A stretch of DNA of 64,000 bases from Diphasiastrum complanatum (taxonomy: Eukaryota; Streptophyta; Lycopodiopsida; Lycopodiales; Lycopodiaceae). This document shows, one piece after another, positions 1-12,062 of the stretch (position 1 is its first letter; each line of letters opens with the position of its first letter). The notes beneath the pieces are model-generated. The model had not been told where the DNA came from. It made no database searches and saw nothing but the letters and a program-made list of their open reading frames with translations. The position numbers were made by a program, and so were the translations under genes. The stretch covers positions 62,708,692 to 62,772,691 of the forward strand of contig CM055092.1 of the NCBI GenBank assembly GCA_029204225.1, read 5' to 3'.

Positions 1-1
1 T

Positions 2-644
2 GAAATTTATGTGGGCTCAAGGAAGAATAGGCAAAGTGTAAAAGCTGCAAAAATAAAATGGCGCGGTGATTTGAATGAAATCCAAATTGGAAGCCTTGTT
101 GTACATCCATTTTGGATTGCCAAAGTACTTGGTTTTATTCAAAATAGCAATTAAACAAAAGTACTATGTGTCCATTGGTTGCGCACCACTTCAACGAATG
201 CTTTTTTGGGAAGGTACGAACTTGAAATGTTGCAAGTAGATCCAAAGGGCAAGAGAAAGAGATTGCCAAAAAATCAACCAAGAGTCGACGATTTGAATCT
301 ACAGGATGTAGATGTTTTGGCATTTAATTTTGAATTAACAATGACCAATCATCTACGAATGTCAACAATATCTATATTGAAAGAACGACTTGGATTACTT
401 GAAAAACCATCATCCTCCACTCGTCATCAACAGAGAAAAGTTGATTTACAAGGTTTTTTTGTCAACATTAGATGCGGATTCTAAGGAAGACATGCCAATT
501 GACTCTGATGAAGCAGACGGGTCTTCCACTTCATCAGCTAAAAACGAGAGTGTTGAGAATATGTCAAGTTCTGAATTGAAAGACATCAGTGAAAATTTCT
601 TAGAAAATGTACTTTTAAAAAAAGAATGTGCAAATATAATTTAA
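2..644 (+). pseudogene. Unrecognised broken ORF with acidic/serine-rich tail
   Basis: I do not recognise this protein. One frame is open from base 2 to about 450 except for a TAA at 152-154. The T-run at 454-460 then appears to be a frameshift, because the acidic, serine-rich C-terminus (rich in SSTSS, ESVENMSSSE) lies in another frame and ends near 644. The middle contains a short basic patch (KGKRKRLPK) and a hydrophobic stretch with FNFELTMT. The 5' end lies outside the window. The 3' end abuts the decayed gypsy pol that runs on the opposite strand. One stop plus one frameshift point to a pseudogene. It may belong to a DNA transposon or a captured host gene; neither can be shown. Confidence 0.4.
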
Positions 645-649
645 GTTAT

Positions 650-1690
650 TTTGTATTTCAATGGGATTTTGAGTTTTATTGTAATTCTTTTGTGACTTTT
701 CCCCATCGGTGTCTCCATCTGATCTCTGAAGGTAATCTTCTTCTTCTTCCAGTGGGTTATGACATCGGCCTAGTAGAGCCATGGTCATCCTAATAACACT
801 TTATACGATGATTCTCTTCTAGTTCTTAATATTATAAAATCCATAAGGAACTTATGGTCTCCAATATAAACGATAACTTGGGACAATTCTCCTATTAGTG
901 ATCTTCTAGTTGCATCAGCTAACCTGAAATGTCTTAATGTGGGTGCTATTCTATGATGAATGCCTAACTCATATGTTGTTTCTTCAGTTATTATGTTCAC
1001 GCTAGATCCAGAATCTATGGGCACACTATCTAAAATGCAGGCATTGATTACTACCTGAATCTCGGGTTGACCTTCATCACCGTAATTAACTAGTTTTACA
1101 TTGACTAATGGTAACTTCACTTTTCTTTTCTTTTTCCTTTGTAAAAATTGCTTAATTTCTTTCTTGTAATACTGATTATCGTCTAATAACTGTTTAAAGG
1201 GCATTTTGGAGACAAGATCTACTACTATATTATAAGAACGGGTTCTAAGTGGCGATAGACCTCTAGGTATCCGGCTACTTATAACTAGATCTAAAAATGG
1301 TACTTTCTTAACTTTTCTCGTTTCTTCCTCTAAAGCCTTTTTAGCTTCTGAACTAATATCAACATCATAATATTTTTCAGTAGGCCTATCAAGGTCTAAT
1401 TCTTTACTATTAGAAATTTTTACTCGTTGTTCTATGACTTTCGCTTTTTCTGTCACATTTTTCATGCTTTTCACAGATTTTGTCTTGGTTTTCTTCTTAT
1501 CTTTAAGAGTTGAAGAATCTTTACTACTTCTAGTAGTTACTTTATTTATCTCTACATCTAAATCAGGCCATTGATGGTCTTAATCTAATGATTCGAACTC
1601 TACTTCTATCCTCTGAACTATCATGTTAGTGTTAGTTTTAGATGGTCGAAGGTCATCTTTTCTAGGCGAGTTTACAAACCTTGGTTTAGA
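650..1690 (-). pseudogene. Gypsy-1 pol start: retroviral-type aspartic protease
   Basis: Minus-strand Ty3/gypsy polyprotein segment covering the linker and the aspartic protease. The catalytic triplet appears as PIDSGSSVNII, at about residue 155 of the open stretch beginning at 1474. A later LLG followed by a decayed RPWL-type motif is typical of gypsy proteases. The frame is the same as that of the zinc-knuckle region upstream (2323 to 1697), so gag and protease were one polyprotein. Stops lie in the linker near 1580 and just after the LLG near 783. Reverse transcriptase is absent: the element ends near 650 against an unrelated ORF. The family is Ty3/gypsy with gag-pro in one frame; the finer lineage is not clear. 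Confidence 0.75.
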
Positions 1691-1696
1691 CCGCAG

Positions 1697-2451
1697 TTAT
1701 TGTGGCTGAGGACATTCAGCAGTGACATGCCCTTCGCAATTACAGTTAGCACAGAGCGTCACATATCCTACTGACCTCCTGGGTTCAGGACAATCAGGCG
1801 AATAGTGACCCGGGGCTTTGCAATTGTAGCACGAACCTCTTACTCTGGGTAGTGGAGTGGAATTTCTTGTCCCTCCTCTACGCAAAATAGTGTACTGTTG
1901 ACCAGTACGCTATTTCGGTATAATGGTCTTTTGGTTAGTAGGAATTGTAGTATAAGCTACCTCCTCATGATTATTAATCGGACAGAGGAATAATTCCTCT
2001 TCTAAATAGCTAGTCTGTAAACTGGGACAGTTGGTCTTAGAATGACCTTCTTTCCCACAAGCGGTACACCAAACATTGGCGTAAAGCTTCACTTTCTTCC
2101 GTTTGGCTATAACGTCAGACATTTGCACTTTTAAATCACTCATTTCTTTTGCTAATATCTCAACACTCTTCCTAAATGGATCCATCTTTTTGGATTTCTC
2201 CATTCTTTTCTTCCTATATGAGTTCCTATTCTTGGATTTCTTATAAGAAGATTTTTCTTCTAATGAAGAAGAATAAGATGAATACTTTGAAGACTCTTCC
2301 TCATCTGCTGAATCAGATTTCAATTCAGAGTTAGTAGATGATTTAGATTCTTCTGTACATTTTAATTTATGTTTTTTACTACTTTTTCTTTCATTTCTTC
2401 GTCTACGAGAAATTCGAGAAATTTCGTAATTCTCAGCAGAGGCGGCGACAT
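1697..2451 (-). pseudogene. Gypsy-1 gag C-terminus with three CCHC zinc knuckles
   Basis: Nucleocapsid part of the Gypsy-1 polyprotein, which would bind element RNA. Three CX2CX4HX4C knuckles are visible in order on the minus strand: CTACGKEGHSKTNCP near 2050, then CYNCKAPGHYSPDCP and CANCNCEGHVTAECP between 1840 and 1700. The preceding stretch is highly charged (serine/glutamate then lysine/arginine). A single in-frame TAG at 1910-1912 and a TAA near 1697 interrupt a frame that otherwise continues into the protease. The upstream half of this gag is now at 5125-5698 on the other strand, separated by the Copia-1 insertion and a later inversion. Confidence 0.75.
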
Positions 2452-2456
2452 CTTCC
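2452..2456 (+). repeat. Copia-1 left target-site duplication (CTTCC)
   Basis: The five bases immediately before the left Copia-1 LTR read CTTCC. The other LTR, which is inverted, is flanked by GGAAG at 5694-5698, the reverse complement. A 5-bp duplication is normal for copia integration; the inverted partner shows that the right LTR was flipped after insertion. Confidence 0.8.
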
Positions 2457-3147
2457 TATGAAAAATTGCCTACATTGGCAAATCTAGCCATGTAGAATAT
2501 TGTACATTTTGTCAATATTGTTTGTTGGTTACTTGAATGGCCAAAGTGCCACTTGTACATACACACCTAATGTAGGTTACCACGAGTCAAGAGGAGTGGT
2601 TGTGTCCATTTGGTCATGATTCCTACTTTGTAGGATTTAGACCATGATTTATGATGAGATTTGTGCCTACCATGCACCTACCAAGCATGACTCTTGGATC
2701 TAGGCTAGGGTTTTCACATTAGGGCAAGAAAGTGGAGTCTACTTCCTTATTACATGATGGATTTTCACCTAACTTAGCAAAGGAAGTGTGTTTGACTATG
2801 TATTCCCATTCTCCATAGTGAGAAGATAGAAACTTTTTGGAGCCTCAAGTAGAAACTCGAGTTTCCTCTCATTGTATGGTGGTTACTATTGATTTCCAAT
2901 AAAACCCAGCTTTGGCACTTTGTAAACATTGTCTACAGGTCATACTACAGCCTTATTTCCACACGTGTGGAGTTGGATTACACTTATTGATCAATGCTTT
3001 GATTGTCTCTACTTGTTTCCTATCAAGCTGCTAAACTAGATCTTGTTTTCTGATGACTAGTTTCTAATAGATTGTTTAACAAGCATACAATCACCTTGTG
3101 GATCATTCAAAGATCCATTTATGGTCCTTAGTACTGTACTTTTCACA
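2457..3147 (+). repeat. Copia-1 5' LTR, 691 bp
   Basis: Long terminal repeat of a copia element in plus orientation. It starts at a mutated TATGAAAAATTGCC (TG expected), ends in TTTTCACA, and is followed directly by the tRNA-Met primer site. It is the inverted counterpart of 5699-6389, with the same length and only scattered substitutions. It contains a perfect G-box-type palindrome, CCACACGTGTGG, at 2959-2970. The LTR would supply promoter and polyadenylation signals. Confidence 0.9.
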
Positions 3148-3165
3148 TGGTATCAGAGCCAAGTA
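3148..3165 (+). other. Copia-1 primer binding site (initiator tRNA-Met)
   Basis: TGGTATCAGAGCC follows the LTR terminal CA directly. It matches the 3' end complement of plant initiator tRNA-Met, the usual copia minus-strand primer. Confidence 0.9.
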
Positions 3166-3775
3166 CAAGGCTATTGATCAGTGTCTGAATCTAATCCAGT
3201 TTTAGCAGGTTTTGGTGCAAAAAGCTAGTATTGGAAGGGCGAGCTGGTATCCAGGTTTTGGTGAGGGAATTTGATCCCAAACTTTTTCAGGATCAAAATC
3301 CATACTGTTCACACGTGTGGGCATCTCTGAACCAGTATTTAATAACCCATATTCATTGGATCACAGAAAATTCACCTGGTGTCAGTTTGATGTAATTTTT
3401 GGTGCAAATCCTAGAATAAGCTACCAAGATCACTTGCCATTGATTAGTTTTGAATTTGTTTCATGAAAACTAATTAATCTAGGCTGATTTCAGACCTTCT
3501 TAAAGTGGAAACCAGGTCTTGAAAGTACAAAGTGAATGAGAGAGATAGAGTCAGATTTTGTCCAAGAATAGCCAAGATTGGCAAGATTTGCTTGAGAGTA
3601 GTTTTCATCTCATCTTATCTTCATTCCAGCTTTGAGAGGGAGTGATAGAATTGTTATTGAAAGTCCATCTGTTGGATTAAAAGTCAACTTTTGAGTGAAA
3701 CATTGCAAGTTGAAACCTTTGTGAGTTTCAGGTTCAAACAAATCTATATCTTGTGTGTAAAATCTTGCTAGTAAG

Positions 3776-5074
3776 ATGGGATCAGTGAGAGCCTACCTTC
3801 TAGAAGCTAGTGAGAGGTTAAATTCTACCAATTATGCTATTTGGAAAGTGAGGATGGAGTCACTAATGGTGCTCCAAGATCTTTATGAGTTTCTAATAGA
3901 TGATAAAGATGAACCTCTAGGTGCACAGGAATTAGTGAGATACAAGAAGAGGTCTAGGCTTGCACTTCACTGTATTAAGATGAATGTAAACAATGATCTT
4001 TTAAGGGAAGTATCATCATGTAAGAGTGCTAAAGAGGCTTGGGAATCTTTAAAATCTATCTATGAGTCTAGTAACACTTCGAGGGTTCTCATGCTTAGGA
4101 ATCAGATTCTACAAAGCATGAAGAAATGTGATGAGAGTGCACAGGATTATGTGCTAAGAATCAAGTCTCTCAATAGGGAGTTAGCTTCCATTGGAGAGAA
4201 GATTCAAGATAGTGAGCTTGTTCAAATTGCCCTCAATGGTCTAGGGAGTGTCTTTACAAATTTGGTCCAAAGCTTTGCAATCCAAGACACTTTGCCTACT
4301 ATAGAAAAGCTACATAGTGTATTAGTGGCTGAAGAGTGTAGGATGATGCATACCAATGCAAGAATGAATGTTCTTTCTCTGTAGGATGGTGATGAGAAAG
4401 CTAATTTCTCATTCAAAGGCAAGAAGAAGACCAATGGCAAGAAGAAGCACTTCAAGGAGACCAAGGAGGAGGATGAGGCTTCAAGCTCAAAGGGCAAGAT
4501 CTAAGACAAGTCCAAGTACAAATGTTTTTTCTGTGGAAAGAAATGACATTTTGCATCAGAATGTCTCAAGAAGAAGAAGGCACAAGAGAGCAAACAAAGC
4601 AACATTGCACAAGAGAGTCATCCTTGATGGTTTCCAACAAACCACCATCATCCAAGAGCAACACCAATGATTCTTGGTGGATTGATAGTGGGTCTCGTTC
4701 CCACATGACATATCAAAAGGACATATTCTCCACTTTACTTTCTTACAATGATTTACATAGATCAATCTATACTGCAAGTAGTCAAGAATGTAAGATAAGT
4801 GGAATAGGAACAATTCCCTTGTATGTGGGATCATCCAAAAGGATGAATCTTGATAATGTTCTTTATGTTCCTAAGTTAACTAAGAATTTGCTTAGTGTTG
4901 GCCAGTTAATGGATAATGGCTTATATGTACAATTTAAGCATGGAGTTTGTTCCATCGTTAGAAATTTGAATGTATAGCCAAAGGCTTTAGGCAAGGTAGA
5001 TTGTTTAAGCTTGATGCTAATGTTGCAGTGGAGAGTGTTAACTTGGCAAAGGTGGAGTTATCAAAGGTGGTGCT
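3776..5074 (+). pseudogene. Copia-1 gag, zinc knuckle and protease
   Basis: N-terminal half of a copia polyprotein. The first 200 codons form a UBN2/gag domain (TNYAIWKVRMESL, then a helical segment with YVLRIKSLNREL), ending at a TAG at 4382-4384. The frame continues into a nucleocapsid knuckle, CFFCGKK-stop-HFASEC, near 4520-4560, where the glycine codon is a stop. After a frameshift near 4625 comes the protease with WWIDSGSRSHM near 4675 and a NVLYVPKLTKNLLSVGQL segment. The sequence stops at 5074, just before the integrase HHCC region, where the inversion breakpoint lies. It is clearly the same family as Copia-6 (28539-30860). It encoded capsid, RNA-binding and polyprotein cleavage functions and is dead. 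Confidence 0.85.
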
Positions 5075-5075
5075 C

Positions 5076-5124
5076 CATGTAGACTTCCTCCTCTAGAAAT
5101 CCATTCAAGAATGCACTTTGAATT
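5076..5124 (-). pseudogene. Short copia reverse-transcriptase scrap
   Basis: On the minus strand this reads SAFLNGFLEEEVYME, the conserved copia reverse-transcriptase motif found in fuller form elsewhere in the window as AFLNGYLEEEIYM and AFLNGDLEEEVYM. Only about 16 codons are present. It sits exactly at the left inversion breakpoint, between Copia-1 protease and Gypsy-1 gag, and fits neither in position. It may be filler DNA copied during break repair or the end of another insertion. Confidence 0.55.
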
Positions 5125-5673
5125 CTTAGACAATTTCCTTCTTCATCAGAACCATCATCTGAGAGTAGTCTAGATTCTGATCCTCCAAGTCCTCGAAGTC
5201 CACCTAGTTCACGACCAGCTGATAATATGGCTAACCCAGCACCACTCACATCTACAAAAATCAGATACGATTTCTTTAAGGGACCATCATCTGAAGATGC
5301 GGATAGTTATTTGTCGCAGTTTGAATCTATTACTATAGCAAATAAAGAACATATAGATGAGGACAAAGTTAGAATCTTGTCAGGTCTTCTACGGAAGCAG
5401 GCTAGGATTTGGTACAGTCAATTAGTACCGAAAACGGGTAATACTTGGAACGCTTTAAACGCAGCATTCCTTAAGCAGTTTAGGGAGATAGGATACTCTA
5501 CTAGATTGTTGGCTCAGCTTAATTCTGTTGAGAAGAAGCCGAAGGAATCACTTAGAAAGTATACTCGTAGAGTTAAGAATTTAATAGGAAAGTTAGGAGC
5601 CCAGTATCTGGTTCCTATGCAAAACGAATGGTTCTTGGGTAGTTTGCCTAAGAAAATGGATCATTATTGTTGA
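5125..5673 (+). pseudogene. Gypsy-1 gag N-terminal half (inverted)
   Basis: Ty3/gypsy capsid (Retrotrans_gag-like) domain. A serine/proline-rich leader (about 5130-5226) precedes a likely ATG at 5227. The domain contains FFKGPSSEDADSYLSQFES, WYSQLVPKTGNTWNAL and an FLKQFREIGY helix, and ends at a TGA at 5671-5673. The frame continues past this stop to 5698, where the inverted target duplication meets the LTR. Reversed, it lies directly upstream of the Gypsy-1 knuckles at 2451, so the two are halves of one gag split by Copia-1. Confidence 0.8.
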
Positions 5674-5693
5674 CAGGGATTGATGACTTCTTT

Positions 5694-5698
5694 GGAAG
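5694..5698 (+). repeat. Copia-1 right target-site duplication, inverted (GGAAG)
   Basis: GGAAG lies outside the terminal TG of the inverted LTR and is the reverse complement of CTTCC at 2452-2456, as expected if this flank was flipped together with the LTR. Confidence 0.8.
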
Positions 5699-6389
5699 TG
5701 TGAAAAGTACAGTACTAAGGACCATAAATGGATCTTTGAATGATCCACAAGGTGATTTTACGCTTGTTAAACAATCTATTAGAAACTAGTCATCAGAAAA
5801 CAAAATCTAGTTTAGCAGCTTGATAGGAAACAAGTAGAGACAATCAAAGCATTGATCAATAAGTGTAATCCAACTCCACACGTGTGGAAATAAGGCTGTA
5901 GTATGACCTGTAGACAATGTTTACAAAGTGCCAAAGCTGGGTTTCATTGGAAATCAATAGTAATCACCATACAATGAGAGGAAACTCGAGTTTCTCCTTG
6001 AGGCTCCAAAAAGTTTCTATCTTCTCACTATGGAGAATGGGAATACATAGTAAAACACACTTCCTTTGCTAAGTTAGGTGAAAATCCAGCATGTAATAAG
6101 GAAGTAGACTCCACTTTCTTGCCCTAATGTGAAAACCCTAGCCTAGATCCAGGAGTCATGTTTGGTAGGTGCATGGTAGGTACAAATCTCATCATAAATC
6201 ATGGTCTAGATCCTACAAAGTAGGAATCACTACCAAATGGACACAACCACTCCTCTTGACTCATGGTAACCTACTTTAGGTGTGTATGTACAAGTGGCAC
6301 TTTGGCCATTCAAGTAACCAACAAACAATATTGACAAAATGTATAATATTCTACATGGCTAGATTTGCCAATGTAGGCAATTTTTCACA
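5699..6389 (-). repeat. Copia-1 3' LTR (inverted), 691 bp
   Basis: On the minus strand it begins TGTGAAAAATTGCC and ends GTACTTTTCACA, the same length and layout as 2457-3147 in opposite orientation. It lies directly downstream of Copia-1 pol, and the purine-rich GAGGAGGAG just before it (minus strand, about 6390-6400) is a good polypurine tract. The coding frame of pol reads a few codons into the LTR before stopping at 6351. The G-box palindrome is retained. Confidence 0.9.
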
Positions 6390-8150
6390 CTCCTCCTCAA
6401 ATCTAGCCTTGGAGATCACGATGCTTTTATCAATAACTCCAATTGAAGATCTAAGATTGACAAATGAATCTTTAGGTAAAGATTTAGTAAACAAATCAGC
6501 CAAGCAACTTGATGATGGCACGTGTTGGAGCTTGATCACTTTAGCTTGCACTTTTTCCCTCATGAAATGATGAGCAATTTCGATGTGTTTGCTCCTTGCA
6601 TGGAATGTAGGATTAGTTGCAAGTGATTGGGCTGATTGATTGTCACAATAGATGATAGGGATCTCCTCCTCCATGACCTGAAGCTCCACCAATAGCCTTT
6701 TGAGCCACAAGACCTCCTTGCATGTTGATGTCAAGGCCTTGTATTCGGATTCTGTGGAAGATAGGGAGATGGTATCTTGCTTTTTGGAAAGCCATGATAC
6801 TACTCCATCACATAGAAAGGTGGCAAAGGCATTGTTGATCTTCTATCCACTTTGTCACCTGCAAAATCCGAGTCACTACAGGCTCTTAAGCCAAGATTAG
6901 TTCCTGTATACAAAATGCCAAAATTCTTAGTGGATGAAATGTATCTAAGAACTCTTTTGGCCATCTTCCAATGTGAAAGTAGAGGACTTTGCATGAATTG
7001 GCTTAACTTTCCAACACTATAACTAAGATCAAGTCTAGTTATAGTTAAATAGATCAAGGAGCCAATAAGCCTTCTATATAATGTGATGTCCTCAAAGGAT
7101 GCTTCATCACAACCAATAGATGCTTTTACATGTTGCACCATTGGTGTCTCAATGCCTTTACAATTCTTCATTCCAAATCTATCTAGGATGGATGTAGCAT
7201 ATTTAGATTGACAAATGAAGCTAAAATCACATCCTCTAATAACCTCTATTCCAAGAATGAAGCTTAATAGGCCGAGATCAACCATCTTAAACTCTTTTGC
7301 TAAAGCAATTTTTACATCTCTAATTCCATCTAGATGATTACCACTCAAGATAATGTCATCTACATACAAAACAAGAATAATGATCATGCCATCATGAAAA
7401 CTTATATACAATGATGGATCATAGGCATTCATTACAAAATTGATGGAAATGAGAAAAGAGTTTAGCCTAGAGTACCATGCTCTAGGTGCTTGCTTGAGCC
7501 CATAAAGGCTCTTCTTCAAAAAAACACCTTTCCTTCATGCTTTGCCTTGATGAAGCCCTCAGGTTGCCTCATGTAGATCTCTTCCTCCAAATAACCATTG
7601 AGGAATGCATTTGTGAAGTCAAGTTGGAATAGCTCCCAATTGAAGGTTGTGGCAAGACTAATGATCAACTTGATAGTAACAAGCTTAGCCACAGGAGCAA
7701 AAGTCTCATCATAATCAATGCCTTTGGTTTGTAAAAAACCTTTGGCAACAAGCCTAGCTTTATGCTTGCTTATTGATCCATCTTGATTATACTTCAGTCT
7801 AAATACCCACTTGCAATCAAGAGGTTTCTTCCCACAAGATCCCAAGTATGATTCTCAATAAGAGCATCATACTCTACTTGCATAGCATCCATCCAACTTT
7901 TAGACGTACAAGCATCTTCAAACACCATTGATTTGCTAGACAAGAGGTACATCCAACAAAATCTAGAATAGTCATCAATGAAGATTACATAGTACTTGGC
8001 ACCACCATTAGACTCATGTGAAAAACTATGAACGTCCGAATGGATGAGTTCAAGAGGAGAGTTTGATCTTGATGTAGATCTTGAGAAGGGTAGTTTGTGA
8101 GCCTTTGAGAGGCTGCATGCTTCACATCTCTTTCCGCACTTTGACAAATG
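6390..8150 (-). pseudogene. Copia-1 pol: partial integrase, reverse transcriptase, RNase H
   Basis: Copia pol read on the minus strand. It starts in the integrase zinc region (SKCGKRCEACSLSKAHKL) and runs through IHSDVHSF to FIDDYSRFCWMYLL. It then jumps to KSWMDAMQVEYDAL, so the rest of the integrase core and its C-terminus (roughly 300-400 residues) have been deleted. Reverse transcriptase follows with WVFRLKYNQDGS, FTNAFLNGYLEEEIYM, YGLKQAPRAWYS and the catalytic LYVDDIIL. RNase H follows with CSDSDFAGD and, after a frameshift near 6800, IIYCDNQSAQSLA and TKSLPKDSF. Frameshifts lie near 7516 and 7850. It cannot move itself. Confidence 0.88.
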
Positions 8151-8159
8151 TTACGTAAT

Positions 8160-8955
8160 CACTTAGTATCTAGCAATTTTGAAGTTAGTTGCTAAAGATT
8201 GAACGTGATTCCCATCACTACGGCTTTGTTCAATTTTGATAGGCGTAGTCATGCATTGGAAGTAGGAAGTTTCCGCTACTATTATCTAACCTATTTCGGA
8301 CTGGTGAGTCATTAGCTATGTTGCACCCGAGTCCAAATACCAGGAATCGATATCCTGTTGTTCTTCGACTTTGGTCATTGTTGCTAGATCGAGTGACTGG
8401 TAGTAGCAGCATTTTCTTGTTGTTGGAACTGCTACTTCTTTTCGTTGTTGTATTGCAACGTTTTGCAATCTTTGATAAGGTGACCAATCCTCTTACGGTA
8501 CTTACAGAATAGATTCTGTCTTGGTTGGAATGATGAAGTCTCTGAAGTTGATATTGTGTTTGATACAGAGTGCTATATGTTGCTCTTCTTGTCAGGATAA
8601 TCTGACTGTGTAGATCTCTTGAATCTGAACTTCTGATTTTTCTTTGAATATAGAGCTTGAGGATCCGATCCTGAGCCGGAGGAGGATGCATTTCTTCTCA
8701 TCTCCTCTTGTAGTAGCATCGAGATTACTCTTGATAGAGTGAGATGCTCCTAGGTCGAAATTGCCATGACCCAATTTTCATAGGCATAAGGTAGACTCGA
8801 TAATAGAGTCATCATTGCATCAGAATCTTCAATGACTGAGCCAGTTGTAGTCATCTACTTTATAAGATTTTTGAAAGTGTTGAGATGGCTCGAAACACTT
8901 CTGCATTAGACATTCTCAATGTGAAGAACTTCTTCCTCAAATGAAGTTTGAAAGT
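8160..8955 (-). pseudogene. Copia-2 gag, zinc knuckle and protease remnant
   Basis: Heavily decayed copia gag-protease of a family different from Copia-1. Reading down the minus strand there is a gag helix (LRKKFFTLRMSNAEVFR near 8930), then LSSLPYAYENWVMAI, LLQEEMRRNA, a knuckle near 8490-8520 (CKYRKRIGHLIKDC, second cysteine changed to arginine), and a protease core WYLDSGAT near 8330-8350 followed by a stop. The reading frame shifts several times. The gag N-terminus is lost into the CT microsatellite at 8961. The right end of the Copia-1 inversion abuts its 3' side. Confidence 0.65.
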
Positions 8956-8957
8956 TA

Positions 8958-10850
<1,893 letters not shown>

Positions 10851-11171
10851 TCAGTGGCATTTCACGGCATGAAGGTTGTTGGCGGGGATGGCAGCTACCA
10901 TAGAAAGATAATCATACTCTGTCCCCGCTTTTTTTTTAATCAGCAGCTTCTTCCTCTTGCCACGATAACTGAAGGCTATCCAGGTCCAGACGATGGCCTT
11001 CAGTTTTCTCAATGAATGGTTTACCCTCTCAGAAATGCTTTGCTTTCTGGAAAAGCGATAGGCGCTGCGAAGGTACTGCTGTCTGCAACCCAGGTAGCAT
11101 CCCGATCCATAGAGCTCAGGACCATCTTCGTTATCACAGGATGAGGATTGCTGCTGCGCCAGTGAAGGCAT
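10851..11171 (-). CDS. Possible small gene, 106-residue basic protein, unknown
   Basis: An intact minus-strand frame that I do not recognise. The N-terminus is serine/glutamine-rich and acidic, followed by YGSGCYLGC, a basic helical segment (SISERVNHSLRKLKAIVW) and a lysine/arginine cluster (RGKRKKLLIKKK). There is no signal peptide or obvious membrane helix. Support for a real gene: local G+C is higher than in the flanks, the frame has no lesions, and a CT-rich leader typical of plant 5' UTRs lies upstream. Against it: no homologue recognised and no clear TATA box. It does not look transposon-derived. Confidence 0.4.
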   Translation of the reverse strand: MPSLAQQQSSSCDNEDGPELYGSGCYLGCRQQYLRSAYRFSRKQSISERVNHSLRKLKAIVWTWIAFSYRGKRKKLLIKKKAGTEYDYLSMVAAIPANNLHAVKCH

Positions 11172-11337
11172 TGCAGCTATATTGTTGCTTGAACTTGCTT
11201 CCTGCGATATCTGCGTTGCTGCCTGTGTTGAGCGCGTTGTTGGGCTGTATCTGCAGAGTTCGATTAGCGCCTTCTTTACAGCATCTGCTCACTTGCCGTG
11301 CTTTAATCTGGAGTAGTAGGGAATTTGTGCACATCAC
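11134..11337 (-). CDS. Possible upstream ORF overlapping the small gene
   Basis: A 67-codon frame beginning at 11337 on the minus strand ends inside the start of the 106-codon frame at 11171, in another register. If the transcript starts near the CT-rich stretch at 11520-11560, ribosomes would meet this start first, so it could repress translation of the downstream ORF. It equally could be chance. Confidence 0.2.
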   Translation of the reverse strand: MMCTNSLLLQIKARQVSRCCKEGANRTLQIQPNNALNTGSNADIAGSKFKQQYSCNAFTGAAAILIL

Positions 11338-11570
11338 AATTGGGCAAGGAGTTTGTAGGTTCTCGAGGAATCAATTGCTGATGGATATGATGAAGGTAAT
11401 ATGGGCAATAAGGGGATATTGCAGGCTAAAAATCTGAGATCTTGGTGGATGAAATGAGGGAGTGCTGCTAGCTACAGGCCTGTCGGCTCGCAAGAAAGCT
11501 CGGAGAGTCTATCTGGGGGGAGAGAGAGAGAGAGAGATTTGCATGGGGGAGAGAGGATTCTATCATTTGT
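11338..11570 (-). promoter_or_regulatory. Putative CT-rich 5' leader of the small gene
   Basis: On the minus strand this contains a (CT)8 run (11521-11536) and C-rich patches (CTCTCTCCCCCA). Pyrimidine tracts are common in plant core promoters and leaders. No convincing TATA box lies upstream. Confidence 0.25.
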
Positions 11571-11858
11571 CTTGAGTTGACAAAACCTTCTATCTAGTAC
11601 ACGGATTATGACTGAAAATTTAGTCACATTTCAAAAAAACATAATCATTCACATGCTTGAAATTCTCCAATGAATGTTACACATCATCTCATCATCATCA
11701 TGGTTAATGACATAAAAGGGTCCTTGCTAGCGTCATCACTCATCACCGTGCCTAGTTGGCACAAAATTGGCTTGCTCATGATTGTGCCAATTATGCACAT
11801 AAATAACGAACTTGATGATGTCATCACAAAGACACTTATGTATAGAAGTCCCTCAAAT

Positions 11859-12062
11859 CAGTGTTCGGGAAAGTCGGCAAAGTTCAGGAATGGAACCGGC
11901 AACTTTTGTCAAAAATCGACATGCTCAAAAACTTGCAGGTTTTTTGAGGTCATAAAATAATGTATAACCGGCATGTATTGAGGGTCATCCTTGAGAAAAC
12001 CGAAAGAGTTCATGAAATATAGGTTTTTGGAGGAGATCCCAAAAAAGGTTTCCCGAACACTG
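11859..12062. mobile_element. hAT-like MITE, 204 bp, with 8-bp target duplication
   Basis: Terminal inverted repeats CAGTGTTCGGGAAA (left) and its reverse complement (right) match perfectly for 14 bp. The element is bracketed by perfect 8-bp direct repeats CCTCAAAT at 11851-11858 and 12063-12070. The 8-bp duplication and CAGTG termini fit the hAT superfamily. It has no coding capacity, so it is a non-autonomous miniature element mobilised by a transposase encoded elsewhere. Confidence 0.88.

Larger units (their letters stand above)
5075..8150. other. Inverted segment carrying Copia-1 pol, 3' LTR and Gypsy-1 gag
   Basis: Everything between about 5075 and 8150 lies in the opposite orientation to its partners outside. 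Copia-1 gag-protease is plus but its pol is minus; the two LTRs face each other; Gypsy-1 gag is plus but its knuckles and protease are minus. Flipping this block restores, in order, copia gag, pol and LTR, the CTTCC duplication, and gypsy gag running into its knuckles. About 35-40 codons of the copia integrase N-terminus are missing at the left joint, so the inversion was accompanied by a small deletion. Confidence 0.85.

Noticed and set aside
11756-11793. TTGGCACAA ... TTGTGCCAA inverted repeat
   Set aside because: Nine-base arms without flanking target duplication or T-rich tail; not enough for a MITE or terminator call.
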